13,137 nucleotides of DNA from the NCBI GenBank assembly GCA_026988195.1, contig JALSLS010000312.1, positions 1 through 13,137 of the forward strand, written 5' to 3'. The notes below the pieces were generated by a model. The model was not told the DNA's origin and made no database searches. It saw only the letters and a program-made list of their open reading frames with translations. Made by a program: the position numbers and the translations under genes. Positions 5,660 to 13,091 of this stretch are shown here, piece after piece. Source of the stretch: Methylomonas sp. (GTDB lineage Bacteria; Pseudomonadota; Gammaproteobacteria; Methylococcales; Methylomonadaceae). The first letter of the stretch is position 1; the number at the start of each line of letters is the position of its first letter.

Positions 5660-7003
5660 ATGAGTGGAAAAATATTCTTAGTGGGTTTCGGCCCAGGTGC
5701 CGAAGAGCACATGTCCTTTAGAGCAAAAAGTGCAATTGCCGAATCTGACGTAGTGATAGGTTATACAACCTATATCAAACTCGTTAAAGACCTACTTGAT
5801 GGCAAAGAAGTGGTCAGAAAAGGTATGACTGAAGAAATAGACCGTTGCATTGAAGCTTACGAGCAAGCAAAATTAGGTAAAAAAGTATCCCTTATTTCTT
5901 CAGGTGATATTGGCGTTTATGGAATGGCAGGCCCGACTTACGAAGTATTACTTAAAGCTGGCTGGACACCTGATAATGAGATAACGGTAGAAATAATACC
6001 TGGCAGCACGGCACTATCAGCTTGTGCATCATTAGTAGGCGCACCTTTAACGCATGATTTTTGCTCCATTTCTCTGTCTGATTTATTAACTCCCTGGCCA
6101 ACCATTGCCCGTCGCTTAGAAGCCGTAGCACTATCAGATTTTGTGGTTGCTCTATATAACCCTAAAAGTGGCCGGCGTACACAACAAATTGTTCAAGCGC
6201 AAAATATCTTATTAAAGCATCGAGACCCTGCAACTCCGGTTGCCATAGTCAAGTCTGCCTACCGCCGCAGACAAGCCATACAACTGGTTCGTCTGGATGA
6301 AATGGCAGATCAAGAAATTGGCATGCTGACCACTGTTTTAATCGGCAACTCCACAACGTATATAGATCAAGGTTTAATGATCACCCCCAGAGGTTATGCC
6401 AATAAATATGACAACTTAACCGGAGAAGCTAAAGCAGGTGAGCAGGCTGGTCGTTCATTAAGCATGGGATTAGAAGGCTGGAAATCATGTTTAAGAGAGT
6501 ACCTAAAACAACACCCCGAACTCACATGGGAAAAAGCAGCTGACTATTTTAGCGTTCCTGTCGGTCAGGTGCTTTCAGCTTTAGCCCAAGCACCTGAAGA
6601 AAATGCTTTAGCTCATCAAGCTGCAATTGTTGATTTTGATGACCTACAAAAAGCACTTGATAGCAGTAAAAAATGGGGGCGCTTACGCGGTGTTGTTCGC
6701 ACGGATTCAGGCGCTGTTGTTGAGTTGTTTTTGCACGGAGAAGATTTTAAACAAAAAACCGACTGGCTCAGTATTGAAAATGATGCCTTCCATTTGCATA
6801 TTAACTGGAACAAAGTAAATTGTGCATATTTTGCCTGTCGTAAAGATAAATCATATGGTCTTCATTTTATCGATAAACATGACAACCTTGTATTTAGACT
6901 ATTACTGACCAAACAAGAGGGTATATTTAACCCCACTCTTCTGGAAACATTCCAAAACAACTGGCAAGATCTTGGAAAAAGTGAGGAAATAATCAATGAC
7001 TGA
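5660..7003 (+). CDS. cobJ: Precorrin-3B / cobalt-factor-III C17-methyltransferase fused to a HutX/ChuX-like domain
   Basis: 447 residues, against about 240-250 for a usual CobJ/CbiH. Residues 1 to about 248 are a complete methyltransferase: VGFGPG at 8-13, SGDIGVYGMAG at 81-91, IPGSTALSACAS at 113-124, YNPKSGRR at 166-173 and the closing ITPRGY at 241-246. The enzyme methylates C17 and contracts the corrin ring using S-adenosylmethionine. After a short linker, residues about 270-440 resemble heme-utilisation proteins HutX/ChuX: a helical start with LREYLKQHPELTWEKAADYF, then KWGRLRGVVRT at 338-348, a VVELFLHG strand, FHLHINWNKV at 377-386 and a GLHFID...VFRLLL strand pair. That assignment is by recalled pattern, not search. 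The gene overlaps the next one by 8 bp. The added domain might hold heme or a tetrapyrrole intermediate. Confidence 0.88.
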   Translation: MSGKIFLVGFGPGAEEHMSFRAKSAIAESDVVIGYTTYIKLVKDLLDGKEVVRKGMTEEIDRCIEAYEQAKLGKKVSLISSGDIGVYGMAGPTYEVLLKAGWTPDNEITVEIIPGSTALSACASLVGAPLTHDFCSISLSDLLTPWPTIARRLEAVALSDFVVALYNPKSGRRTQQIVQAQNILLKHRDPATPVAIVKSAYRRRQAIQLVRLDEMADQEIGMLTTVLIGNSTTYIDQGLMITPRGYANKYDNLTGEAKAGEQAGRSLSMGLEGWKSCLREYLKQHPELTWEKAADYFSVPVGQVLSALAQAPEENALAHQAAIVDFDDLQKALDSSKKWGRLRGVVRTDSGAVVELFLHGEDFKQKTDWLSIENDAFHLHINWNKVNCAYFACRKDKSYGLHFIDKHDNLVFRLLLTKQEGIFNPTLLETFQNNWQDLGKSEEIIND

Positions 7004-7328
7004 AGTTATAAAACCTAAAATGATGGACTACCATCGCCACCTTTTGGTTTGTGTAGGCGATAGGTGTACCGAAAATGGTGAAGGGCAAACGCTTTATGAT
7101 CTACTAAAAGTTAAACTAAAAACAGCAGGACTAGATAAAGGCGAGTTAAGAGTTAAGAAAACACGTGCAACCTGTTTTGGAACTTGTAGATCAGGCCCTT
7201 TATTATGCGTACAACCCGATGGCATTTGGTATTACGATATTACCAGTGAGAAATTAGATAGGATTATTGCCGAGCACTTTTTACAAAACAAACCTGTGCT
7301 TGAATATGTCCACCACCAAGTAGAATAG
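6996..7328 (+). CDS. Thioredoxin-like [2Fe-2S] ferredoxin, CbiW-like
   Basis: 110 residues. The cluster ligands are C19-x4-C24 (CVGDRC) and C60-x3-C64 (CFGTC), the pattern of thioredoxin-like (Shethna-type) [2Fe-2S] ferredoxins; a further Cys is at 71. YHRHLLVC at 12-19 is the typical first strand. It should be a small cytoplasmic electron carrier. The gene overlaps the CobJ fusion gene by 8 bp and has GAGGA eight bases before the ATG, so coupling to CobJ is strong. In Bacillus megaterium a comparable ferredoxin, CbiW, is encoded in the cobalamin operon with a redox-active CbiH variant; a similar role here is inferred from position. Confidence 0.88.
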   Translation: MTEVIKPKMMDYHRHLLVCVGDRCTENGEGQTLYDLLKVKLKTAGLDKGELRVKKTRATCFGTCRSGPLLCVQPDGIWYYDITSEKLDRIIAEHFLQNKPVLEYVHHQVE

Positions 7329-7339
7329 ACAGTTATTAC

Positions 7340-8089
7340 GTGGCAAACTTTAACACCCATTTATTTATTGCTACAGCAGGCAGCAGTGTTGCTGCCTTTT
7401 ATCTTGTTGAGAAGCAATTCGTTGACTTGATTAATACGCCTTGGCTTATTTTAATGGGTGCTATCGGCGGCCTGTTGCCCGATATTGATTCAGATAACAC
7501 CAAACAAGTAAAAATAGTTTTCCTGTTGCTAGCCATTTTTTGTACCTTTAGCTTGCTTTCGGGGAATAACGTCTTACACAATGAGACGGGTTGGTTACTC
7601 CCAACCAACCTTACAACCTGTAAATCAGTCGGAGCAATCCTAGCCAAGTTGATGACTACATTAGTGGGAAAATGTATTCCCTACACCCTGCTATTACTTG
7701 GAATTGGTACATTTATTACTGTACGTTATCTACTACTCTACCTGTTTAAAAAACTAACCTCACACAGGGGCGTATTTCATTCATTATTGGCGGCACTATT
7801 TTTTACAGTACTAACTACTAATATCAGTTTCCATCTATTTCAATACACAAACCTCTTCGCCTGGCTAAGTGGCATTTTTATCGGTTTAGGCTTTATCATT
7901 CACTTACTGCTGGATGAAATCTATAGTGTCGACCTATCTAATACAAAACTAAAAAGGTCTTTTGGGACTGCACTCAAACTTTATAATTACAAAAATGGCT
8001 ATGCATCAATGCTGATGTTTATATGCTTGCTAGCTTTATACAGCCTTACCCCAGTATTACATCCATCATTCTTGAATATATATTACTAA
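7340..8089 (+). CDS. ydjM: YdjM-like membrane-bound metal-dependent hydrolase
   Basis: 249 residues starting at GTG, chosen because ANFNTHL is the normal family opening. Candidate metal ligands are H7, D48 and D50 in GGLLPDIDSD at 43-52, H142 and H147 in SHRGVFHS, and H188 and D192 in IIHLLLDEIYSVDL. Membrane segments lie around 35-47, 58-75, 113-136, 149-165, 172-192 and 222-238. It belongs to the YdjM/DUF457 group of inner-membrane proteins with a predicted hydrolase site; the substrate is unknown. In Escherichia coli ydjM is under LexA control, but no LexA box is seen here. It follows the ferredoxin by 11 bp, so it is probably co-transcribed, although a link to cobalamin is unproven. Its stop codon runs into a repeat end. 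Confidence 0.85.
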   Translation: MANFNTHLFIATAGSSVAAFYLVEKQFVDLINTPWLILMGAIGGLLPDIDSDNTKQVKIVFLLLAIFCTFSLLSGNNVLHNETGWLLPTNLTTCKSVGAILAKLMTTLVGKCIPYTLLLLGIGTFITVRYLLLYLFKKLTSHRGVFHSLLAALFFTVLTTNISFHLFQYTNLFAWLSGIFIGLGFIIHLLLDEIYSVDLSNTKLKRSFGTALKLYNYKNGYASMLMFICLLALYSLTPVLHPSFLNIYY

Positions 8090-8110
8090 GGAACGTACAC
8101 GAAACAAATT
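8089..8110. repeat. Single end of the palindromic element family (copy 3)
   Basis: AGGAACGTACACGAAACAAA begins at the last base of the ydjM stop codon. Read on the minus strand it matches the right end of the copy at 4289-4352 at about 21 of 23 positions, through TTTGTTTC and ACGTTCCTTAG. No partner end follows before the chemoreceptor gene ends at 8125, so this is a solo end or a decayed copy in a 35-bp gap between converging genes. Confidence 0.55.
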
Positions 8111-8124
8111 CAGATCGATGTTGT

Positions 8125-10323
8125 TTATTCAATATGAAAAAAAGAAATAACTTTGTCTAATTCCCTTGCCTGTTGATTCATTGAAGCAGTAGAACTGGCA
8201 GTTTGCTCCACCAAAGAAACATTTTTCTGGGTTATTTGATCCATTTGTGTAACAGCAATATTAATTTGTTCGATTGCAGTAGACTGTTGGTCACTGGCCA
8301 CCGCGATTTCTTCAGTAATTTTGTTGACTTGTTTAATAGCGGCAACAATATTATTTAGTACATTACCCGATTGGTTTACCCATTGCGTGCCTTCATCAAT
8401 TTTTAAGGTACTTTCCTTAATTAAGACCTTTATTTCTCTTGCTGCTTTCGCGCTGCGATTGGCTAGATTTCTGACTTCTGTAGCGACAACAGCAAAGCCT
8501 CGCCCTTGATCGCCTGCTCTGGCAGCTTCGACAGATGCATTAAGTGCCAATAAATTAGTCTGAAAAGCAATTTCATTAATTACGTTGATAATATTAGAAA
8601 TATTGTCACTACTATCATTGATCGCTTCCATGGAACTAATGGCACGGTTGACGACATTACCACCATTAGCAGCCAGTTCACAGGCATTAGCCACTAAAAT
8701 ATTAGCATGCTGGACACTTTCAGCATTCATTTTAACAGTTGATGTCAGCTCTTCTATAGTAGCGGCTGTTTCCTGCAGGGATGCTGCTTGCGATTGAGTA
8801 CGTTGACTCAGGTCGCTGGTTCCAGCGGCCATTTCACTGGCTACCGTTTGTACGGAGCCAGCACCCGATTTTATTTTAGTAAGTACTTCACCCAATTTTT
8901 CTACCGTGGCATTAGCATCCTGTTGTAATGTTTCAAAGGCACCTTGATAGTTAGCATCAATGGTTTCGCTAATATTACCAGATGAAATTGCAGAAAAAAC
9001 TCGAGTAACATCTTTAATAACCCGTTGATTAATATCAATTAATTCATTGGTAGCCAAGCCCAGCTTCTGGAAGAAATCGTTTTTTCCAGCAAGTGATATT
9101 CGTGGTTCCAGATCACCTTGCTTGGCTTTTTCTACAATAGACTGGATTTCATTTTCCACAGACACTTCCTGTGTACGGTCTGTCCATTCGGCGGCTATAC
9201 CCAATTTTCCTTGTTTATCATCAATTACCGGACTAGCATTGATTTTAAATATTTTGTCACCAACCGTTATCTCTGTGCTAAATGTTGTAGTTAGTTGATC
9301 AAGAATTTGGCGCTGATATTCTGGGTTGTTATGAAATTGATCAATATTGGATCCTACTAAGGCATCCGCATCAAAGCTAGGTATTTGTTTTTGTATTGAT
9401 CGTTCGCTATCATGAAATAATTTAACTGCTGTTTTATTCATATAGATAATTTTATAATTTGTATCCGTTACTAAGACACTGGTAGATACATTATCAAGCG
9501 CACACTTTAACCGACCTGTTTCAATGGCAGTCGCTCTTTCACTCTCCATCATTTTCTTTAATTTATGCTGCATTGCCAGCATGGCAGCATAAATACCTGC
9601 TGGCTGCCCAGTACTTTGTTCCGCCTTGTAGTCTAGGTTGCCTGCAGCAATCTGGTCGGCAAGTTGTACCAGAATAATAGGCTCGTTACCTAAAGATTTA
9701 CGGATATTTAGTAACACCCAGATTGCCAGCGAAAAAATGATAGCAATTAAAAAATATCCACCGACTAAAACCCAACTAAGTTCAAGTAACGCACTATTCT
9801 GTTGAACCGATACCATGCCTACTCGCAGGCGTACTCGTTTCATTAATTGATCTACTTGACCGGAAATTTCTTCAGCAGTCTGATCAAAAGCAGCCATGGT
9901 TAGGTTACCTGCTTCAGGGCCACCATTTACATAGGCTCGAGCCATTTCCTGACCGGTTTGATAATAGGCATCAAAAACAGGGCGTATTTGCTGATATTCG
10001 GAGTTATTTTGGGGGTCCAGTTGAGCGAGTTCAGTTAATAAAGTGTAGACTCGCTGGGCATTTTCTTCAGCTTGTTGGAAACCGTCATCGAGCCCATTTA
10101 GCCCACGGGTGGCACTGATATCAGTCAGCCATTGCTGTACTTGTACTACTGCTAATTTTAAACTATGTGCCTTATCCAGAATAGGAACTTCTACTTCTGT
10201 AAAAGCCTTAGTCACGGCAGAAACACTACTTATTTCGCTATAAATACTCACAATTTCTGCACTGAGTATTATAATGCAAGCAATGCTTAGTCCGAGAATA
10301 GTATTTTTAATGGTTAATTTCAT
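8125..10323 (-). CDS. Methyl-accepting chemotaxis protein with periplasmic helical sensor, HAMP and PAS domains
   Basis: 732 residues. TM1 is at about 9-29, a mainly helical periplasmic sensor at 30-182, TM2 at about 183-206 and HAMP at about 207-260. A PAS domain spans about 272-388 (ALDNVSTSVLVTDTNYKIIYMN; closing AAEWTDRT), then a second HAMP-like helical stretch to about 480, and the signalling domain at about 490-720. The kinase-contact tip is EIAFQTNLLALNASVEAARAG at 584-604. It signals to CheA/CheW. There is no C-terminal NWETF-type tether for CheR/CheB. The PAS domain lacks an obvious heme or flavin motif by eye. It is the last gene of the minus-strand cluster, 100 bp after the HAMP gene, so it may have its own promoter in 10324-10423. 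The neighbouring cytochrome suggests redox or energy sensing, which is inference. Confidence 0.93.
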   Translation of the reverse strand: MKLTIKNTILGLSIACIIILSAEIVSIYSEISSVSAVTKAFTEVEVPILDKAHSLKLAVVQVQQWLTDISATRGLNGLDDGFQQAEENAQRVYTLLTELAQLDPQNNSEYQQIRPVFDAYYQTGQEMARAYVNGGPEAGNLTMAAFDQTAEEISGQVDQLMKRVRLRVGMVSVQQNSALLELSWVLVGGYFLIAIIFSLAIWVLLNIRKSLGNEPIILVQLADQIAAGNLDYKAEQSTGQPAGIYAAMLAMQHKLKKMMESERATAIETGRLKCALDNVSTSVLVTDTNYKIIYMNKTAVKLFHDSERSIQKQIPSFDADALVGSNIDQFHNNPEYQRQILDQLTTTFSTEITVGDKIFKINASPVIDDKQGKLGIAAEWTDRTQEVSVENEIQSIVEKAKQGDLEPRISLAGKNDFFQKLGLATNELIDINQRVIKDVTRVFSAISSGNISETIDANYQGAFETLQQDANATVEKLGEVLTKIKSGAGSVQTVASEMAAGTSDLSQRTQSQAASLQETAATIEELTSTVKMNAESVQHANILVANACELAANGGNVVNRAISSMEAINDSSDNISNIINVINEIAFQTNLLALNASVEAARAGDQGRGFAVVATEVRNLANRSAKAAREIKVLIKESTLKIDEGTQWVNQSGNVLNNIVAAIKQVNKITEEIAVASDQQSTAIEQINIAVTQMDQITQKNVSLVEQTASSTASMNQQARELDKVISFFHIE

Positions 10324-10423
10324 TATTGTTAAACCTAACTGTTATTAAAAAAATACATTTTTATGGGCTGACGGTGTATTTTATTGTGATTAAAAAGGGC
10401 TTTGTATCATTTAGGCTCTTTGA

Positions 10424-11011
10424 TCAAACCTTAGAATCATCCATTTTCTTTAACTGTTGAATAGAATTTTCAATTTCAGAAACTGTATCTATTTGTTCCT
10501 GGTTGAGATTTTGTATACTTTTCATTGTTTTTAATTGCTGTTCTATATGGGTATAACTTTGCTGGCGTTTTTGTCGTTGCGTAGTTAACTCTCGTATCAT
10601 GACACTAAATGACTGAGCCAGATCCTGTAATTGGTCATGCTTTCTGAGTGGGGTAATTACATCAAAGCTCCCCTTTGCAACTTGCTCGCAAATCTTTTCA
10701 AAACGGTAAAGTGGTCCAGCAATTTTGTGCGAAATATAGAGCACAACAAAGATGGTTGGGATACCTGCTAAAATAATTGCTACAAAATTACCAATCAAAA
10801 TAGATAAACCAAGACGTTCCCAAGTATTAGTAATATTAATATGTGCTGCTTGGCTTTGCGATTGCAAATCACCACTGATCAGCCAGTAAATAATGCCGGC
10901 GGAACATAGTCCAAAAAGAACAATCATAAGCAAAACCAAGATAATAAAACGCCCTTGAAATGCTTTTTTAATAAATACAGTACGACGTTTAAAGTGTTTG
11001 TTGTCAGGCAT
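10424..11011 (-). CDS. Two-TM HAMP-domain protein without output domain
   Basis: 195 residues. A basic N-terminus (KRRTVFIKKAFQGRF) precedes TM1 at about 22-45, a short periplasmic loop of about 22 residues and TM2 at about 68-93. A HAMP domain follows at about 94-143 with the conserved SHKIAGPLYRFEK opening. The rest, to about 190, is a charged coiled coil with no kinase, cyclase or chemotaxis signalling module. The periplasmic loop is too short for an independent sensor domain. Similar proteins occur beside multiheme cytochrome genes in metal-reducing bacteria (recalled, not searched). It lies 9 bp after the tetraheme cytochrome gene. It may partner the chemoreceptor through HAMP or coiled-coil contacts, or anchor the cytochrome; both are inference. 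Confidence 0.8.
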   Translation of the reverse strand: MPDNKHFKRRTVFIKKAFQGRFIILVLLMIVLFGLCSAGIIYWLISGDLQSQSQAAHINITNTWERLGLSILIGNFVAIILAGIPTIFVVLYISHKIAGPLYRFEKICEQVAKGSFDVITPLRKHDQLQDLAQSFSVMIRELTTQRQKRQQSYTHIEQQLKTMKSIQNLNQEQIDTVSEIENSIQQLKKMDDSKV

Positions 11012-11020
11012 GATAGAAAC

Positions 11021-11512
11021 CTATTGAGAAGAATGATGACAGGTAAGGCAAAGTTCACCGTTTACATTTTTACGGCGAAGCAAAAAACTTTTATGCAAGT
11101 GCTCAGAGCCCAGCAACACATCCATAAAGCTATAACTCGCATGCGGTTTTTCACTATGTAAGTTTCCATGCGTATAATGGCAGGTTAGACAGGTGATTTT
11201 ATTATCATTATCTAGAGGCAGGTCTGCTGGTACCGAAAAATCTAGACTTATACCCACTTGATGCCCATTTTCATTGTTGTGGCACTCCGTACACATGTGA
11301 ATACCATCCTGTTTGAAATTCTTTGCCTGCGGCAGAATATAACGAGTATTAATTGTTGGGGTAACTTCAGGCGCTATGAGATGGCAAGATTCACACTCTG
11401 GTTTACTTTGCAGAATATGAGGGTTATTTTCCGCAATAACTTTTGTACTGAGTCCAGCTAATAAACAAACCACCCAAAACAAACACGATAATTGATGTTT
11501 TTTTACTATCAT
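11021..11512 (-). CDS. Periplasmic tetraheme cytochrome c (doubled-CXXCH type)
   Basis: 163 residues. The signal peptide is about residues 1-27 (KVIA before ENN). Four heme-binding CXXCH motifs are present: CESCH 40-44, CTECH 74-78, CLTCH 108-112 and CLTCH 155-159. Spare histidines at 32, 72, 84, 115, 119, 124, 138 and 140 are enough for bis-His ligation. GHQVGI, LPL..DNKITCLTCH.TH and LLRR.NVNGELCLTCH are typical of the doubled-CXXCH family. It should be a soluble or membrane-associated periplasmic electron carrier. Its ATG overlaps the porin stop codon by one base (TAATG), so the two proteins are probably made together. Possible roles are electron transfer through, or sensing at, the outer membrane; no enzyme partner is visible. 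Confidence 0.93.
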   Translation of the reverse strand: MIVKKHQLSCLFWVVCLLAGLSTKVIAENNPHILQSKPECESCHLIAPEVTPTINTRYILPQAKNFKQDGIHMCTECHNNENGHQVGISLDFSVPADLPLDNDNKITCLTCHYTHGNLHSEKPHASYSFMDVLLGSEHLHKSFLLRRKNVNGELCLTCHHSSQ

Positions 11513-12870
11513 TAGAAAGCCACTACTAATTGTACAGTTCCTAACTGATCTTCAAAATCGGGTTCGGCACTTTTTGAATCCAGAGTATCAGTATATTCGA
11601 ATTTTAATTGTAGATAATTATTCATGCTGTAATTGAAACCAAGCGATATACGATTAATATCGTCTACAGTATAGCTGATAGTATCATCAGCCCCATCTAT
11701 GACAACAGAAGCATCGGGGCGCCAGTTATCATAGCGAACATAGGCATGTATAGGGAAATGCACCAGGCCTTCCAGCTCGGTTATTAAGGTAAGGTGATAG
11801 GCTAATTGATTATTACGACCAAAATTAGTACCGTTTCCATCTATCAGGTCTTTACGTGAATCTAAAAAGGCCGCTTCACCAAGCAAATGAAATGCCCTGT
11901 AATTAAAGCCCATGTCGGCTGCATACACCGAACTCCGGATGTTTTGATTACCGTCCAGATCCGTTAAATAAGATATACCTAGCTCCAAAATAGAAGGAGA
12001 GTCGTGATGATGCAGGCGAAACTGATTATTACCTAACGATATACCGGCACGGCCACCAACAGACATCCCTTGGTCTTCATAAACTGAATTAGTCCAAAAT
12101 ACGGCATAGTTAAATACATCCCAGCTACCATAAAAACGTAAACCATCCCCATTAAAGCCTCCCTGTTGAATCCGCTCTGTTGTTAATGGTGCACTGACTG
12201 TAATTCTGTCTGGCGCTGCAAAGAATTGATAATCCGTTGAAAAAGGCAAATCAAATCGGCCGGCCTGAATATGAAAGCCCTGATTTGAAAATATTCGTCC
12301 ACGAGCAGGGATGCTATCGTCAAACTGATGAAAATCAATCACTGCAACGCCAATTTCTGCATTATTGCCGTCCCATACTAGCGCTGAACTGACTGCAAAA
12401 TGCCCACCGTAAGCATATTCCAGATCAATCTCGAAAGCACCCAGGTTAAAAGTCTGCTCGGCTTTATTTTGAGTACGAGCGCTCACATCAAAAAAACCGG
12501 TGATATCCAGCCCTTGCTGGGAGACGGCTTCGTGTAACTGAGAAACTTGCTCTGCAAGCTCAGTAACTAGCGTGTTTTCAGGTTTTACCCCATTATCAGT
12601 TATCTTTTTTTCATGCAATAATTCAATTGGGGCAGATGTTTTAGTCTGCAACATGTTTTCCAGTTTTTTAATTCTGGCTTCTAACTGAGCAATCTTTTGA
12701 TCTTTCTCATTTGTTTTGGTTTGTAAAAGTTGTTCCAGTATTTCCCGAATGTGGTCATCATTATTTTCTGCAGCATGGCTTATAGTTGAGATCCACAACA
12801 ACAATAGAACAGGTAAAAAACGATAACTGATGAATATTCGAATTTTTTGAAAAACTTGAAAACAATGCAT
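11512..12870 (-). CDS. Outer-membrane beta-barrel (porin-like) with N-terminal coiled coil
   Basis: 452 residues. The signal peptide is about residues 1-33 (SHA before AENN). Residues about 38-76 and 100-119 form a heptad-rich coiled coil (IAQLEARIKKLENML). From about residue 124 (ITGFFDVSA) to the end, repeated amphipathic strands form a barrel, with FHIQAGRFDLPF, GDGLRFYGSWDVFNYAVFW and LQLKFEYTD, ending in VVAF with the terminal Phe of outer-membrane signals. Porins with N-terminal coiled coils, such as LbtU-type, have the same plan; the substrate is unknown. Coupling to the tetraheme cytochrome gene recalls porin-cytochrome pairs, but the cytochrome is far smaller than the conduits known from Shewanella or Geobacter. 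The start has only a weak AAGG about 11 bases upstream. Confidence 0.85.
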   Translation of the reverse strand: MHCFQVFQKIRIFISYRFLPVLLLLWISTISHAAENNDDHIREILEQLLQTKTNEKDQKIAQLEARIKKLENMLQTKTSAPIELLHEKKITDNGVKPENTLVTELAEQVSQLHEAVSQQGLDITGFFDVSARTQNKAEQTFNLGAFEIDLEYAYGGHFAVSSALVWDGNNAEIGVAVIDFHQFDDSIPARGRIFSNQGFHIQAGRFDLPFSTDYQFFAAPDRITVSAPLTTERIQQGGFNGDGLRFYGSWDVFNYAVFWTNSVYEDQGMSVGGRAGISLGNNQFRLHHHDSPSILELGISYLTDLDGNQNIRSSVYAADMGFNYRAFHLLGEAAFLDSRKDLIDGNGTNFGRNNQLAYHLTLITELEGLVHFPIHAYVRYDNWRPDASVVIDGADDTISYTVDDINRISLGFNYSMNNYLQLKFEYTDTLDSKSAEPDFEDQLGTVQLVVAF

Positions 12871-13091
12871 AGCCTGCTAGCCTTAAGATTGTACAAAGTA
12901 AACGCAAGTTCACTGTGGTCAATTATTAATAGTAGTAGAAGACTTAAAAATTACAAATAGTGTTTTTTGAGTAAATAGTGACTTTATATTTCAGACTATT
13001 ATTTGTTATACCTACTTTTCTATGAAAAATGAATGCTATATTTTAATTTGTCTAAATATTTTTCTTCTCTTCACAAAATTACCAAATTACA
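12871..13091. promoter_or_regulatory. AT-rich divergent control region
   Basis: This 221-bp, very AT-rich gap lies between the porin start (minus) and a possible plus-strand gene start at 13092, so promoters for both are expected here. On the minus strand a TACAAT box lies about 17 bp before the porin ATG, too close and without a well-spaced -35. No sigma-54, FNR or other known site could be assigned. Confidence 0.35.

Noticed and set aside
11512..12870. MtrB/OmbB-type extracellular electron conduit
   Set aside because: The barrel is smaller than MtrB, lacks its recognisable motifs by eye, and its partner cytochrome has only four hemes; a full conduit is not supported.
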